Origin: Podila epigama
Lineage: Eukaryota; Mortierellomycota; Mortierellomycetes; Mortierellales; Mortierellaceae
NCBI GenBank assembly: GCA_015679605.1
Contig: JAAAVE010000012.1
Location: 6,728 to 54,039, forward strand
DNA length: 47,312 nt
Direction of reading: 5' to 3'
Both the position numbers and the translations under genes were made by a program. This document shows, one piece after another, positions 1 through 13,766 of the stretch (the stretch's first letter is position 1; each line of letters begins with the position of its first letter). Under the pieces are notes generated by a model. That model was not told the origin of the DNA. It was given only the letters and a program-made list of their open reading frames with translations, and ran no database searches.

Positions 1-311
1 ACATATTTGACAGCTGGGATTAACAGTGTCAATCGTTTATGTGAAATATTATCATCCATTTCCTTCAGCACAATTGCCTTGTCCACAAGCAATTTGTTGA
101 TTTGTAGTCCAACTCCAAGAGGGTACTTGACATGTCGATTCTGTTGGCTATGGAGGGACGTATTGGTTTGCTGAGAGAATGTACCAGCCGCTGTTGGTGT
201 GAGTGAAAAGATATTATTTGAAGCGTTTTTTATTCATAAGCATCAGGCTGGAATAAAGTTGTGTACTATTTTTTTTCTTCTTTTTTATATATATACAGGT
301 CTTTTTCTATT
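1..311. other. Left edge, downstream of phosphoglucomutase; possible partial exon
   Basis: This stretch follows the phosphoglucomutase stop codon and contains its presumed 3' untranslated region. On the minus strand a frame stays open from about 190 to the window edge, preceded by a plausible 3' splice site (pyrimidine-rich run ending in CAACAG at 200-191). It would read as an ordinary, non-repetitive peptide containing PLGVGLQINKLL. The plus strand is also open to about 172, and only about 120 bases separate the candidate exon from the phosphoglucomutase stop, leaving no room for upstream coding exons of a separate minus-strand gene. I do not call a gene here. Confidence 0.2.
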
Positions 312-3299
<2,988 letters not shown>

Positions 3300-3738
3300 G
3301 TTGGCGTCTGAAATGATAGAGGAGGGTGACGTGAGGGAGTTGTTGATGGATGAAGAACAGGAACAAGAAGAAAAAAAAGAATTGCGAGATGCTGAAACGA
3401 GATGCTTTCAATGGTCACGGTGCTATGAGCACGTGATCAACCCATGTCTCAAGTATCTTTTTTTTTTCAGATGGTGGTCAGCTTTCATTCATTCATTCAT
3501 CCATTCCTTCTTGTCATTTCCTTTACACCTCACCATTACATCACCACATCAGTCAAAATACCTCTTCAGTGAACACCCTCTTACTTTCCCTGTTACAGCG
3601 TCATTAACCCATTAATCCTCTACCTTTCAAGCTGTTCTCGCATTACGACTTTTCAACTTTTCATTCAAGTGCACAAGAAAACAACATTCTTTTTTCTCCG
3701 TGTTCAGCATCTCTCTCCTCATTTAATATTTTCACCAG
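3300..3738. promoter_or_regulatory. Divergent intergenic region, phosphoglucomutase / GT61
   Basis: These 439 bases separate the two divergent start codons and must contain both promoters and 5' leaders. Pyrimidine-rich tracts on the plus strand (about 3456-3530 and 3650-3730) lead into the GT61 start. An ATTC tetranucleotide run lies around 3487-3510. I see no clear TATA box or recognisable operator. Confidence 0.5.
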
Positions 3739-6652
3739 ATGCCGTCAAGGTCCAGCGCGGGAGGTGGCGGCGGCAGTGGTCTTCCTTTTTTCAATGTCGG
3801 TACTGCCTCAACTCTCTCTGGCGGACTAGGCGCACGTCTCTTGGCGTTCTCCAGAGTGCCAAGGTCCTGCCTCAGCCCACGTGTCTTTCTCAGCTGTATC
3901 ATGGTCACCTTCACGGTTTCTTGGCTGATGATGTACTCGTACTCCCGTGTTTCTTTTGGATTCCGTACAGCTCGAGAAAACGAAGAGTGGTTGCGGCTTG
4001 AAAACAGGCTACAGAATGGTCGTCAACCTTGGCAGTGGAGCAACGCTAGTCTCATCTCTCAATTCGACTGCCAAACCCCAGCACGGACAACCACCTCTCG
4101 ACGTGGATCGGGCTATGACCGTGATACGATTTGCACCGTGCAGAACCTCTGTGTCGACACAGAAAGAGGTAAAGAGGCGGCTTGTACATGCTGCAACTTG
4201 AAAAGTTACCCAGAGTTTTGAAAAGTGGCTGATGGCATCGTTGACTACCATTAATCAGATATATTGCTTTTTGGATCTCTTTTCTCTTGCTTCCCTGTTT
4301 GCCACTGTCTACTTTAGGAGTGTGGATACATCCATCAAAGGCATCTGGGGCAGGAGAATTCCCATGGGCCAATGTTGTGGCTGGAAATCCTCATTCGGAT
4401 GCCTACTTTCGACCTTCAGTACTGGACCGCTTTCCGGAGACAGCCTACCGTTATGTGGAACAGACAGTATTTGTCTACGATCTTGAATTGACGGCGTCAA
4501 GAAATACCAATAGCGATGATAGTGATAAGAGGGACAACAGAGCTCTACCAGTGACACCTCAAACTACCCAACCATGGATCATGAACAGCCTCCTTCCACT
4601 CCACAGGTATAAAAAAAGAAAAAGAAAAAAAGGCGTTTCTTTTCCTGCATTGTTCACAAACACGCTCTCTTACTCTCTCTCTCTCTCCTTTGATCTCGTA
4701 ACCGCCATTCTCTGTTCCTTATCCCCTGCAGCACTGTTTAATGTTTCTCTTTCTTTGTGTGACACATTTGTGGTTTCTTTTGTTTGACAATCCCTTTATT
4801 TTTTCCCAGCAGGCAGACCAGCTCCTGACCAATCCTCATTTGTGCTCATGTTAATCACGATTGTTTGTTTGTTTGTTTTTTTTTTTTTTGATGTCGTTTG
4901 ACCATTTACTATAGTATCATGTCATCTCATGGAGGGTCAAAGTCATCGTGGTTTTTGCGTGTGACAGGCAAGCGTGATACTTCCATCGGAAGTGCAACAA
5001 AGGAGCAGCAGCAATGGTCCAAAGAGGAAGTGGACACTTCCTTGTTGAATCCACTCGGTCGTGAGATTGTTATGGATCCCTCATCAACACTTTTGCAACA
5101 TCAACTCCGGCCACCATCCAAATCATACCCGACATGCTTTGCTAAAGCTGTGATTGGACTCCAATCGCGTTGCACCCGCCCGCATTGTCAAAATCTCATT
5201 GGGGGCAGTGAATTGATTGAATCTTTGAGAAGAAACCTCTTGTCAGAACTTGCAGTGCCAATGATTCAATATCAAAAGACGGACACCAACATCATCCACC
5301 CACTTGCAGGCACGGATGTGCCTGTGGTTCAAGCCAACAACTTGACTATTTTGGAGGGCGAATCAGCACCACGATCGAGAATCCAGGTTGCACTTTTGGG
5401 ACGATTCGGAAACACAAGTGTGCCTAATGCTGCGAGCCTTGAGCTGGCTCTGCTGGCCAGAGGATTTGCTGTCAAGACGATCCACTTTGATGAGCCCAAT
5501 GAGATTTCTATTGCTCAGGCGGCTCAACTGTTCAGGAACCAGAGCATTCTTGTGGCTCCACAGGGTGAAGGATTAGGGTATGCGACATGGATGCAGCCGG
5601 GCTCTGTTGTGATTTCAATTCTCCCTCGGTTCACGCGGTCAAGCAAGGTGTATACCGACCGTATGATGGCTTTTGGCAAGCGTTTCTTTGCATGGGATTG
5701 TCCAGATGAGAGCTGTGTTCAACCGGACCGTGACCTGGTACATGAATGCATTGCAGAGACCGAAGGATCAGACAAGGAAGCGATTACAGCCCAAGATTTT
5801 GAAGATTTTGTTCATATGAAGATGGATTTCCGCGGACGGTCTGTTGTCTGGAGAAAGATTGCTGACTGTTACTCAAAGGATGTGAGCCGTCGAGTCAATG
5901 TTGAGGAGCTGACCAAGTTGATCGAAAAGGTTGCGGCCGACTTTGGCAGCCCTGAGACCAGTGCACGGGACGCCAAAAGGCGTGCTGTGCTGCTTAAGCG
6001 AGGGGTAGAAGGAGATGAGGATGGAGAAGGTGATCAAGAAGAAGGATCGGAGGTGGCGACGCGTCCCAAGCAGGGAGAAGATGATGAACAAGAAGACAAT
6101 AGTTCAGATGATAATGAGGATTTGGATGAGCATGGCGAGATTCGGATACAGCAGACAAGTGACACCCCCAAGGGTCAAGGACAGAGCAGCTCATCAACAG
6201 AAGAAGAGGAGGAAGACATTAATATACATGAATATGATCCTGAGGCTTCGGATGAGACAGAGGAACAGTCTACCCCATCTCAATCATCCCAGTCATACCG
6301 GCCATACGAGGCACCTCCTGGAAAAGCGAAAGGAGCAGCCGCCGTTGTTGACTCGACCAAGGATCATGAGAACAACGGCAAGACCAAAGGGTGGGAGAAT
6401 CTGCCACGGATGCAGGATGCAGTCCCGCTACTATCATTTCCCGAGTATTGCAAGCGCGGGTTGTGCTGTGGAGCTGTTCTAGGATCGGCACCAGCGGAGA
6501 CTGCAGGCACATCCAAGGCGCTGACACCATGTGCGGCGAGTATGGCGACGATTGTACTCGGATCCAATGGAGTCTGGGGCCAGAGTGCTGTGTTTTCATC
6601 TCCTGCGGAGGTGCATAGTTTGGTCTGGCAGGTTGACCTTGGACGGAAATGA
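3739..6652 (+). CDS. GT61-like type II membrane glycosyltransferase with acidic C-terminal extension
   Basis: Proposed exons 3739-4168, 4318-4606 and 4915-6652 give 818 residues. The N-terminus has a short cytoplasmic part and one hydrophobic segment (about 47-68), as in type II Golgi glycosyltransferases. The central region (roughly 150-560) resembles glycosyltransferase family 61 (the DUF563 group): after the second splice the sequence runs PLHSIMSSHGG, and near 453-470 comes VAPQGEGLGYATWMQPGS, matching the family's G-x-G-L...PGS block. In that block the histidine usual in the family (HGAGL) is glutamine and the following alanine is glutamate. From about 600 to 705 the chain is highly acidic and probably disordered. 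The last 90 residues hold several cysteines in a region I do not recognise. Likely location is the secretory pathway, acting on a glycan of unknown identity. Family assignment is probable; activity is unproven given the changed motif. Confidence 0.75.
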
Positions 6653-8088
6653 TATTTTTTTTGCTGTTGCAACAGCTTGATCAAGTCGGACTGTACTACT
6701 TATTTTTTTTTTTATCCGATTAATCCATGCCTGTATTACATACATCTCTTCTAATGGCAAAACTACACTGAGCAGGATCTACCAACATGGGACATTTTGA
6801 TGGGACTAATAACAATGAATGTGAGAGAGTATGGCAGTGCTTGTGGGAATGGGGGGCACGGAGTGGCAATTATAAAAAGGGTGACAGCATGGTGACTGAG
6901 CATTTCGTAAGCATACCATTATTGTTGTAATTATTATTTCCAGGTATCTGGGCGAACAAGTTATTTATTCGAGGCATGGTTTGATGGTCGTCTGGTGAGT
7001 GTGTGCATTAACATGGGCATAACAAACAGACAGAGATAAGCATGTGTTTTGAGGCGTTTGGGTGGGGGCTGAAGTGTTTGAACGAGTGTTACCACCCAAC
7101 AGTCGAGGAAGAAGAGATGGATGAACAAACAAAGATGGTCAGAAAAGATTGAAAGACAACGGCTTGAATGGACAGAGTCCTTTCAAAATGTCATTCCGCG
7201 GGGATGAGGGCTCATTTTTTCTTTTTTTCCAATTCCCTCTGTTCACCCATCCATCTATTGCAATTTTTTTTATGATACGCATAAACATGAGGTCACCCAC
7301 CCACCATTTTGACAAGGCCCAAAGCACGGCTGCATTGCAGGTAAATTATTGTAAGCATGGGTGCATGCGTCAACATCTTGTGCCCCCACCACACGATAAC
7401 ACGGTGTGTCATGGTATTGCAAAGAAACGAGACAAGTCCTTGTCTAGATACAACGTTTCATCGTTTTCATCCATGCCCCAAAAGAAAAGAAAAGAAAATG
7501 ATAGAAAAGAAAATGGTCAACAACGGACGGGAAGAGCGCCGTTGCAAGAACAATGGTGAACGTCCAAATTCGTTTTAGTTTGTTGCATTAGTCATTGGTT
7601 TGTATCTCCTTCCCACTCGGCTTTTTTTTTTATGCCATTTGAGTAACTCACTCAAAGAACAAAGGGACAAAGGGACACACTCATTCACACACACACACAC
7701 ACACACATACACCAAAATGTGAGCATTTTCTTCTGTTGCAAGAACATTAGTTTCAGTGGAAGCATCTAATAATGAATGTGTACATACTGACATGAACATG
7801 TACTCGAAAATCGAGTCCAGCCCCACGCCTTAATATTCGCTCATTTTTGTGATGGCTGACATAGACATTGACATGGCCCATTCACAAAAAAAAGTGCTCA
7901 CAAAACGTTTCTACTTTTTTTGTATAATTTTTTTCTTTCTTTCTTTTCTTCTTTCTTTTCTCTTTTCCACTTCTTTCTCCTCACCCACCACCCCTCTCTC
8001 CAATTCACCCTCCCTTTGGTTGCCCAGCCACCCGACCAACACTCAACTTCTTTTATCAACGCATCGAGAAAGAAAAAGAGAGCGGATC
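6653..8088. other. Intergenic region between GT61 and bestrophin-like genes
   Basis: About 1.4 kb with no supportable gene. It should contain the GT61 3' end and the promoter and leader of the bestrophin-like gene. It holds a CA microsatellite (7686-7707) and a dense pyrimidine tract on the plus strand from about 7910 to 8040, just before the start codon at 8089, a layout seen before several genes in this window. The small open frames here are low-complexity and lack family resemblance. Confidence 0.6.
7686..7707. repeat. (CA)n microsatellite
   Basis: Eleven near-perfect CA units in the intergenic region upstream of the bestrophin-like gene. Confidence 0.9.
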
Positions 8089-10340
8089 ATGTCATACTTC
8101 AAGAAGCCACAAGAGTACTACCGCAGAACGCAGTGGACCTACCCTGGTAAGGCAGCCCATCCTATGAAGCCATCTTTCTTTATCTTTTTCTTTTCCTTGT
8201 CTTTTTTTACCTCATTCGGCTGTAGATCATGACTGTGTTGTTACATTCGGCGAAAGGAAGAAAAAAAAAAAAGAAAAAAGAAGAGTGCTGCGAAGCAACA
8301 AAAAAATAAGCCAGGATGTTGAGACGTTGGGCAATGACAGGTGGGCCCACCAGGAAAAAAACGCAGGATCCCATGGAACCACTCAGGACAATTACAACAC
8401 AAGGAACCAAATACCAACAACAATAAGCGATGACACATGGATGTAGTCCTTTTTTTTTATATATTACTTTCAACGGTCATTCTGCGCCTCCTCCATCCCC
8501 CTCTTCTTTATGCATTCATCTGTCGTCATTCATCAAGTCAGAGGAAACAAAAACAGCTGCAATTTGTGCGTGTGAAATGAAAAAAGAGGGAGGGAGAAGG
8601 AGAGAGAGAAAAAGAACATGACACACGCGACAATTTCAAAGATGCAAGGGAGAAATGTAGATTAATCGTTGTTCATTGGTATCATGTAAAGGATTGCATT
8701 GTCGTTTGGGAAGAAACAAAAAAAGAAAAAAAAAATGGGAGAATGGATTTCATTTTTGAGGATGGAGACGACCGCATTTTCCGATCGAACTTAATTCTTC
8801 CCGAACGGCGGTTTTTTTTCAGGCACAGAAATTAGAACGGTTTAACGTGTGCGGTATTATTTATTTTTGTGTGTGAAGAAAAATATCTCATGCTTCATGA
8901 TCATCTTGTTGCTCAAGAAGCAAGTAGAAGGAAGAAAAGGAAGGATCAAAGGATAGAAGGAATGAAGGATGGAGCAAAGGCAGGCAATTAGACCATTTAT
9001 GAAAAAAAACTAGAGCGAGCGCGTCAGTCTCTTGAACAGGAAGACGCGTGAGAATGGAGGTTGACAATGGCCATGGATCGAATCAAATCGAATCTCTTTC
9101 AAAGGACCTTTGCCATTCATTGAGAGAAAACAAGACAATGGCAACATGACAGACTACACTATCAGAAAAGAAACATTCCTAACCGCTCATTTACACGCAT
9201 ATCGTAGATACCCTTCGCATTCGCGGATCGGTTATTCCCAAGGTCCTGTCAGACTGCTTGATCGTCACGGCGTGGACGGCTAGTATTATCTTTATCGAGC
9301 ATAGCAAGTACTTTGACTTTACTTTGAACTTTCCTTCGGTCATTGCGCCTGCTCTGTCGATCATCGTCGGCTTGATCCTTGCCTTCCGTACCAACACTGC
9401 CTATGACCGTTTCTGGGAGGGACGCAAGCTCTGGGCATCGCTCGATGTTCAAATGCGCAACTTTTCGCGCATGATCTGGGTTGGCATGAAGGTCACTCCT
9501 CACAGCCCTGCTGGCCACCCTGCCCCCGCCGCCTCAGGCTCGTCGGCTCCCATTCTTTCGGCTGGTCATCATCTCTTTGGCCGTAGCAGCAGCCCCAGCG
9601 GCAAGGATGCCAAGAACGCCTCGACCTCGAACAACACTTTGATCCACCATGAGGATGATCACGAAAAGGTCCTCGTCATCAAGCTCCTCCTCGCCTACGC
9701 CGTTGCTGTCAAGCACCACCTTCGCCAAGAGTTTGGTACCCGCTACTATGACTTGGAGTATCTCCTGCCCGAGGGATTCGTTCCCTGTGCTGCCACTGAC
9801 CATGTCGAGATCAAGGTCCAGCATGACAAGGCCATTGGTGATCGTCATCGCCACTATAACGAGGAGCCCTGGACGATCCGTGCCGGTAACGAGAGTGGTC
9901 AAATGTCGCTTCCTCTCGAGATTATGTATGCGCTTTCACTCTGGGTCATTGGCGAGAACCGCGCTGGACGCATTGAGGGCCCCTTTGTGGGCAACTTGTT
10001 GGCCTCGATCAACACGATGACGGATATCTTTACCAACATGGAGCGTATTGTGTTCACGCCTATTCCATTGGCCTACAGCATTCACTTGCGTCAGGTTGTG
10101 TATCTGTATACCATGGCTCTTCCTTTTACATTTGTTGACCTCTTGAGCTGGGGTGCTGTCCCTCTCATGGCCTTGGTCTCGTTCACCTTGTTTGGTGTGG
10201 AGGGTATTGGTCGTGAGATTGAGAATCCCTTTGGCAAGGACTCGAACGATTTGCATATGGATGAGTTCTGCCGTGATCTCAAGCGTGAGTTGGACTACCT
10301 CGTCAACCTCAACAACACCATTCCCGGTGCTCACGCATAA
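8089..10340 (+). CDS. Bestrophin-like (RFP-TM) anion channel family protein
   Basis: Two coding exons, 8089-8146 and 9208-10340, give 396 residues. The first exon encodes only 19 codons plus one base (MSYFKKPQEYYRRTQWTYP) and joins through a split aspartate codon to TLRIRGSVIPKVLSD, which restores the N-terminal arginine-rich and first membrane segment expected of the family. Family hallmarks are FRTNTAYDRFWEGRKLW after the second hydrophobic segment and, near the C-terminus, the block containing IENPFG and DLHMDEFC. Hydrophobic stretches lie at about 35-50, 60-80, 260-285 and 300-325. A Ser/Pro/Ala-rich insert (about 115-145) is probably a disordered loop. Fungal members are thought to be plasma-membrane or organellar anion channels; the ion carried here is not known. 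The single intron, 1061 bases, is the longest in the window. Confidence 0.88.
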
Positions 10341-10534
10341 GTTAGTTTTTTTAGTTTTTTTCTATTTGTTCCTTTCCGTCTGTCCTGTCAAAACAGACAT
10401 CTTTTATATACAACATAAAGAAAGCATGGATAACAAACAAACACGGTGTCGTTTCTGTATATTTGGATGTAGTAGAAATGAAAAAAAAAGTGTAATGTTT
10501 TATTTTATTTTTTTCCTTTGCTTCAATGGGAAAG

Positions 10535-10540
10535 AATAAA
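10535..10540 (+). terminator. Candidate polyadenylation signal AATAAA for the bestrophin-like gene
   Basis: An AATAAA hexamer about 195 bases past the stop codon. It lies just beyond the end of the neighbouring convergent gene, whose stop codon is at 10552-10550. If it is used, cleavage would normally fall some 10-30 bases downstream, inside the last exon of that gene on the other strand, so the two transcripts would overlap tail to tail. Confidence 0.4.
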
Positions 10541-10549
10541 ATGACCATG

Positions 10550-11677
10550 TTAAGGATTCTTTCGGTTCTGAGGCAAGGTGCCTGGTTCATCGCGGTATTG
10601 AGTAGGTCCTGTTGGGTTCTGTGGATATGCTCCCAATTCTACACGATTATCTTCTTTATCAAACTCTGCGTTGTCCTACAAAGTTACAGAGATGAACAAA
10701 AAAAAAAACACGAGGGTCAGTTACAAGAAAAAATGCTAGAATTTGTAAAAGTGAAAAGTGTGTATCTCTCTAGACAAACATCATGAGCCATCATGTAGTT
10801 ACTTTGTACATAACATATAACATACCTCATCGTGATAAGCTGCAGGGAAACGTTCATCGTCAAAGGAAACGCCGACACGAGATTGCATCAATGCAGAAGA
10901 ATGTGGTCCGTTCTCGCCAGTGAGTCCAACTTCGTCATCATAATCGTCTCGTCCAGTCGACAGGGTCATGAAAGAGCGCTTGGATCGACCGCCGTCCTTG
11001 ATGTGTTTGTTGTAGATGTACCATCCACAGCTGAATAATCCTGCCAATGTCAATAGACTCACAAGTCCTACGCCGACAATGAATCCAAAAGAACGTGTTC
11101 CTCCTCCTCCTTGCTGCTGCTGCTGCTCCTGTGGCTTCGCTACTGGCTTTTCCTGTGGCTTTGGCTGCCCTTGTGGTTCCTGAGGTGCCTTGTGTTCAGT
11201 CTCTTGGTCAGGGACATTTGTGGGCGAGAACTCTAGGTTCTCATAGAAGCCAGGTTCTGCGTCCAGGTACTGACCGACATATTTGAAAGAAGCAAACTCG
11301 CCAGCATAGCTGTCATATTCAGAGAGGACGGAAAAGTCGTATTCGGTACATTCGTCATCGAGGTAAAAGTTGATGGCGCTCTGATGGTCTGTGGTAGAGA
11401 TGGAAGTGTACTGTGTGTTGAGGGGTCGAGAAGAGTTGGAGCATCCGTTGAGTTTGAGAATGTCCTTGTAGTTGGCGTTGGTGGAATGGAAGGTGACTTC
11501 GAGTTGAGGTTCTGAAGGCTCAACAAACTTGACAGCACGCTTGGTGAGGGAATGGATGGATGCTGATGCCGGTAGTGATGCTGGAGAAGATGATGATGAT
11601 GACGAGGCGGGGAGTGCACTGGCAAGAGACAAGATGCAGGCGATGCCCAGACATGAGCGGTAGATGGATGAATGCAT
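10550..11677 (-). CDS. Single-pass surface protein A, lineage-specific family
   Basis: Proposed exons 11677-10826 and 10675-10550 give 325 residues. I start at the methionine of MHSSIYRSCLGIACILSL because it yields a clean signal peptide (cleavage after about residue 22); the frame is open further upstream, but that extension is lysine- and serine-rich. Next come a Ser/Ala linker, an ectodomain with two cysteines at 79 and 110, a Pro/Gln stalk (about 145-170), one membrane segment (about 177-202) and a cytoplasmic tail starting with basic residues. The second exon adds 41 residues and is supported by a good 3' splice site and an uninterrupted in-phase frame. The block AINFYLDDEC is closely matched in the next gene (TINFFTDNNC). 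Function unknown; the topology suggests a type I membrane protein at the cell surface. Confidence 0.8.
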
Positions 11678-12782
11678 GTTTGTTGTGTGTTGTTGTGTTT
11701 TTCCGATTCCTAGAGTCTTGTCACTCGACTTGTTACTCGATTTGTTACTGCTCCTTGTTGTTGGCTTTTTTTTTTTACTCAATGGAGATTCAATGCGTCA
11801 GGAGAGGGAGAGAATGAGTCTGAGTAGAGTGAACAGAAGCAAAGTGAGCAAAGTGAGAAGCAAAGTGGGAAGAGAAGGAGAAAAGAAAGAGAAGAAAGAA
11901 AGAAGACCGTTGTTCGATAAAGAGATTCTTTTTTAACTTGTTCGTTCCATGGGCGAACTGTCTGTCTCTCGTGTGGCTGGTGCGAGGTGTATCATTAAAA
12001 GTGTCTGTGTAGCAGTGCCGAATGCCATGCCGATGGCCAATTGTGCCATTCTTGTCAATGCCATTTGGACGGACACAAAGCACACAACATACACACATTA
12101 TTGTATATTTTTAGATGAGGGACCATCGATACTCGACTGTGCCCAATTTGCTTTTTTGCTACCATATCCAGTGAACAGGGAACGACCGGTGAGTGTTTGT
12201 TGGTGAGCAAATTGTTCCACTTTTCGGATGTAACATGAATGACAGACAGATACACATTTTGTCAACAGCTCTTTTCTTTGTTCTTTGTTCTTTGTTCATC
12301 GTATTCTTCTTCTTATTCATCGTATTCTACTTACAATATGCCAATATGCTACTATCAACTTCCTACCCTACCACGCCATTAGATTAGGGTCCCTAATATG
12401 TAATATAGTCTTTTCCTCAACTAGTTAAAACACCCTGTGTCCTGTCCTGTGTGGCGCCCACATTTGCCATCCATTTGAAAGACATTTGGCCAAATATGTC
12501 TCCTTGCTCCGACAGGATGTCGTTCTGGCTACACTTACACTTGCACTTGCACTCGCACTTGCACTATTGGCAACTATTGACTTGTTATTCGCACAAACAA
12601 AATAAGGGATTATAATGACAAACAGGGCTGAACAACTATGTTTTAATTATAGGTGGTGGGTGATGACAAGGATCAAGATGACTTTGGAGGTGGTGGGGTG
12701 GATGACTTTTTGGATTATGGTACAAATTGGAATGTGTCTTGTTCTTGTTTGTTGTTATGCTTGCGTCAATGTCGTTTCCAAC
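11678..12782. other. Intergenic region between the two surface-protein genes
   Basis: About 1.1 kb containing the promoter of surface protein A (nearest its start at 11677) and the 3' end of surface protein B. It has AAAGTG/AAAGAG-type simple repeats (11830-11930), three TTCTTTG repeats around 12276-12296, and a hexameric CACTTG array (12532-12565). No gene seen. Confidence 0.55.
12532..12565. repeat. Hexameric CACTTG-type tandem array
   Basis: Five to six imperfect copies of a 6-base unit (ACTTGC/ACTCGC/ACTTAC), in the 3' flank of surface protein B. Confidence 0.75.
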
Positions 12783-13766
12783 TTATTGACCATCGTACCG
12801 TTCTTTCGTGCCCACATGCTCGTGGAAGTGGTTTGTGCTACCACAACCACTACCACTACCACTAGCAATGCTTCGACTACCGCTACCGCTGCTACTGCTG
12901 CTGCTATAACTTCCGTGACTCAAAGTGTGCTCAAGTCGAAGGCGATCCTTATGTTCATCCATATCATGCTCATCATCATCATCCTCATCTTCATCTTCAA
13001 TTGCAAACGAACCATGGTCATCACCACCTCTTCCACGGTTCGGCAAAAGAATATCTTCATCTCTCTCACCCTCCCGACCATCCGCAACACGGCTATAAGG
13101 GAGAACACCTTTGCCCTTGTCCAACATTGGCTTCTTCTTGCCTCGCGTTTTCCAAAACACAAGGCCACCAATCGAAAGGAACATGGCACCACCTGCAAGA
13201 CCTCCAAAGAACATGGATGAACCGCTGGTGCTCGTCGTCGAATCATCTCCTTTTCCTCCAGATCCTTGATCCTGCTTGTCTTTGCTACCACCAGAGTTAT
13301 CATTGCCAGTGTTCTTTTCTCCTTCATCCTTTCCTGGTACTGGTACTGGTACTGGTGCTGGTGCTGGCGGTGATGGTGGTTGAGATGATTTCTCTGACTG
13401 AAATGGTGCTTTGGCCAGTAAACCTAGAGTATCCTTGCTCCGACCGACCCATTCGAAAGAGCCAGCTTTGATGCCTGGGTGATCACTGTAGTGACCATTG
13501 AGACCAAAAGCGAACGTTTGACAGTTATTATCCGTAAAAAAATTGATGGTAGCGTCGTAAGGCGTAAAAGTCAAGAAGTTGTATGGGTTGGTAGCGGCCT
13601 TGGATGGAAAGCAGGTGTTGAAGGGAGCAATCTCTGTTGCAATTTCAACGCTGAGTTCATTAGAGTAGAGGATATTGACGGATGGAGGTTCTTGCTGCTG
13701 AGCGTGGACGAGTGATGATGACAGTTGAAGCAGTACTGCCGCTGCGAGTGATGTCCGTAGTAGCAT
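12783..13766 (-). CDS. Single-pass surface protein B, paralogue of protein A
   Basis: An intron-less frame of 327 residues. It has a signal peptide (MLLRTSLAAAVLLQLSSS, cleavage after about 22), an ectodomain with two cysteines (52 and 82), a Pro/Val-rich stalk (about 130-145) followed by a Gly/Ser/Asp/Lys-rich linker, one membrane segment (about 184-206), a KTRGKKK stop-transfer signal, and a long cytoplasmic tail with an Asp/Glu run and a Ser/Gly run. Cysteine spacing (29 residues between them) is almost the same as in protein A (30), and both have the INF(Y/F)-x-D-x-x-C block followed by an aromatic-rich G-x-F...VG segment. Same strand and order as gene A, so it is probably an old tandem duplicate. 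I do not recognise the domain. A role in sensing or adhesion is conceivable but is inference. Confidence 0.8.
   Translation of the reverse strand: MLLRTSLAAAVLLQLSSSLVHAQQQEPPSVNILYSNELSVEIATEIAPFNTCFPSKAATNPYNFLTFTPYDATINFFTDNNCQTFAFGLNGHYSDHPGIKAGSFEWVGRSKDTLGLLAKAPFQSEKSSQPPSPPAPAPVPVPVPGKDEGEKNTGNDNSGGSKDKQDQGSGGKGDDSTTSTSGSSMFFGGLAGGAMFLSIGGLVFWKTRGKKKPMLDKGKGVLPYSRVADGREGERDEDILLPNRGRGGDDHGSFAIEDEDEDDDDEHDMDEHKDRLRLEHTLSHGSYSSSSSSGSGSRSIASGSGSGCGSTNHFHEHVGTKERYDGQ

Noticed and set aside
6015-6482. 155-codon Arg/Met/Lys-rich frame in the GT61 gene
   Set aside because: It is the shifted-frame reading of the acidic GAN/GAR codon tract of the real protein.
9534-10334. Minus-strand frames of 120-130 codons opposite the bestrophin-like exon
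   Set aside because: Codon-bias shadows of a strongly conserved channel protein on the plus strand.
12615-13220. 201-codon plus-strand frame opposite surface protein B
   Set aside because: It is antisense to a gene with a clear signal peptide, membrane span and paralogue; the Thr/Ala/Ser run mirrors the Ser/Gly codons.
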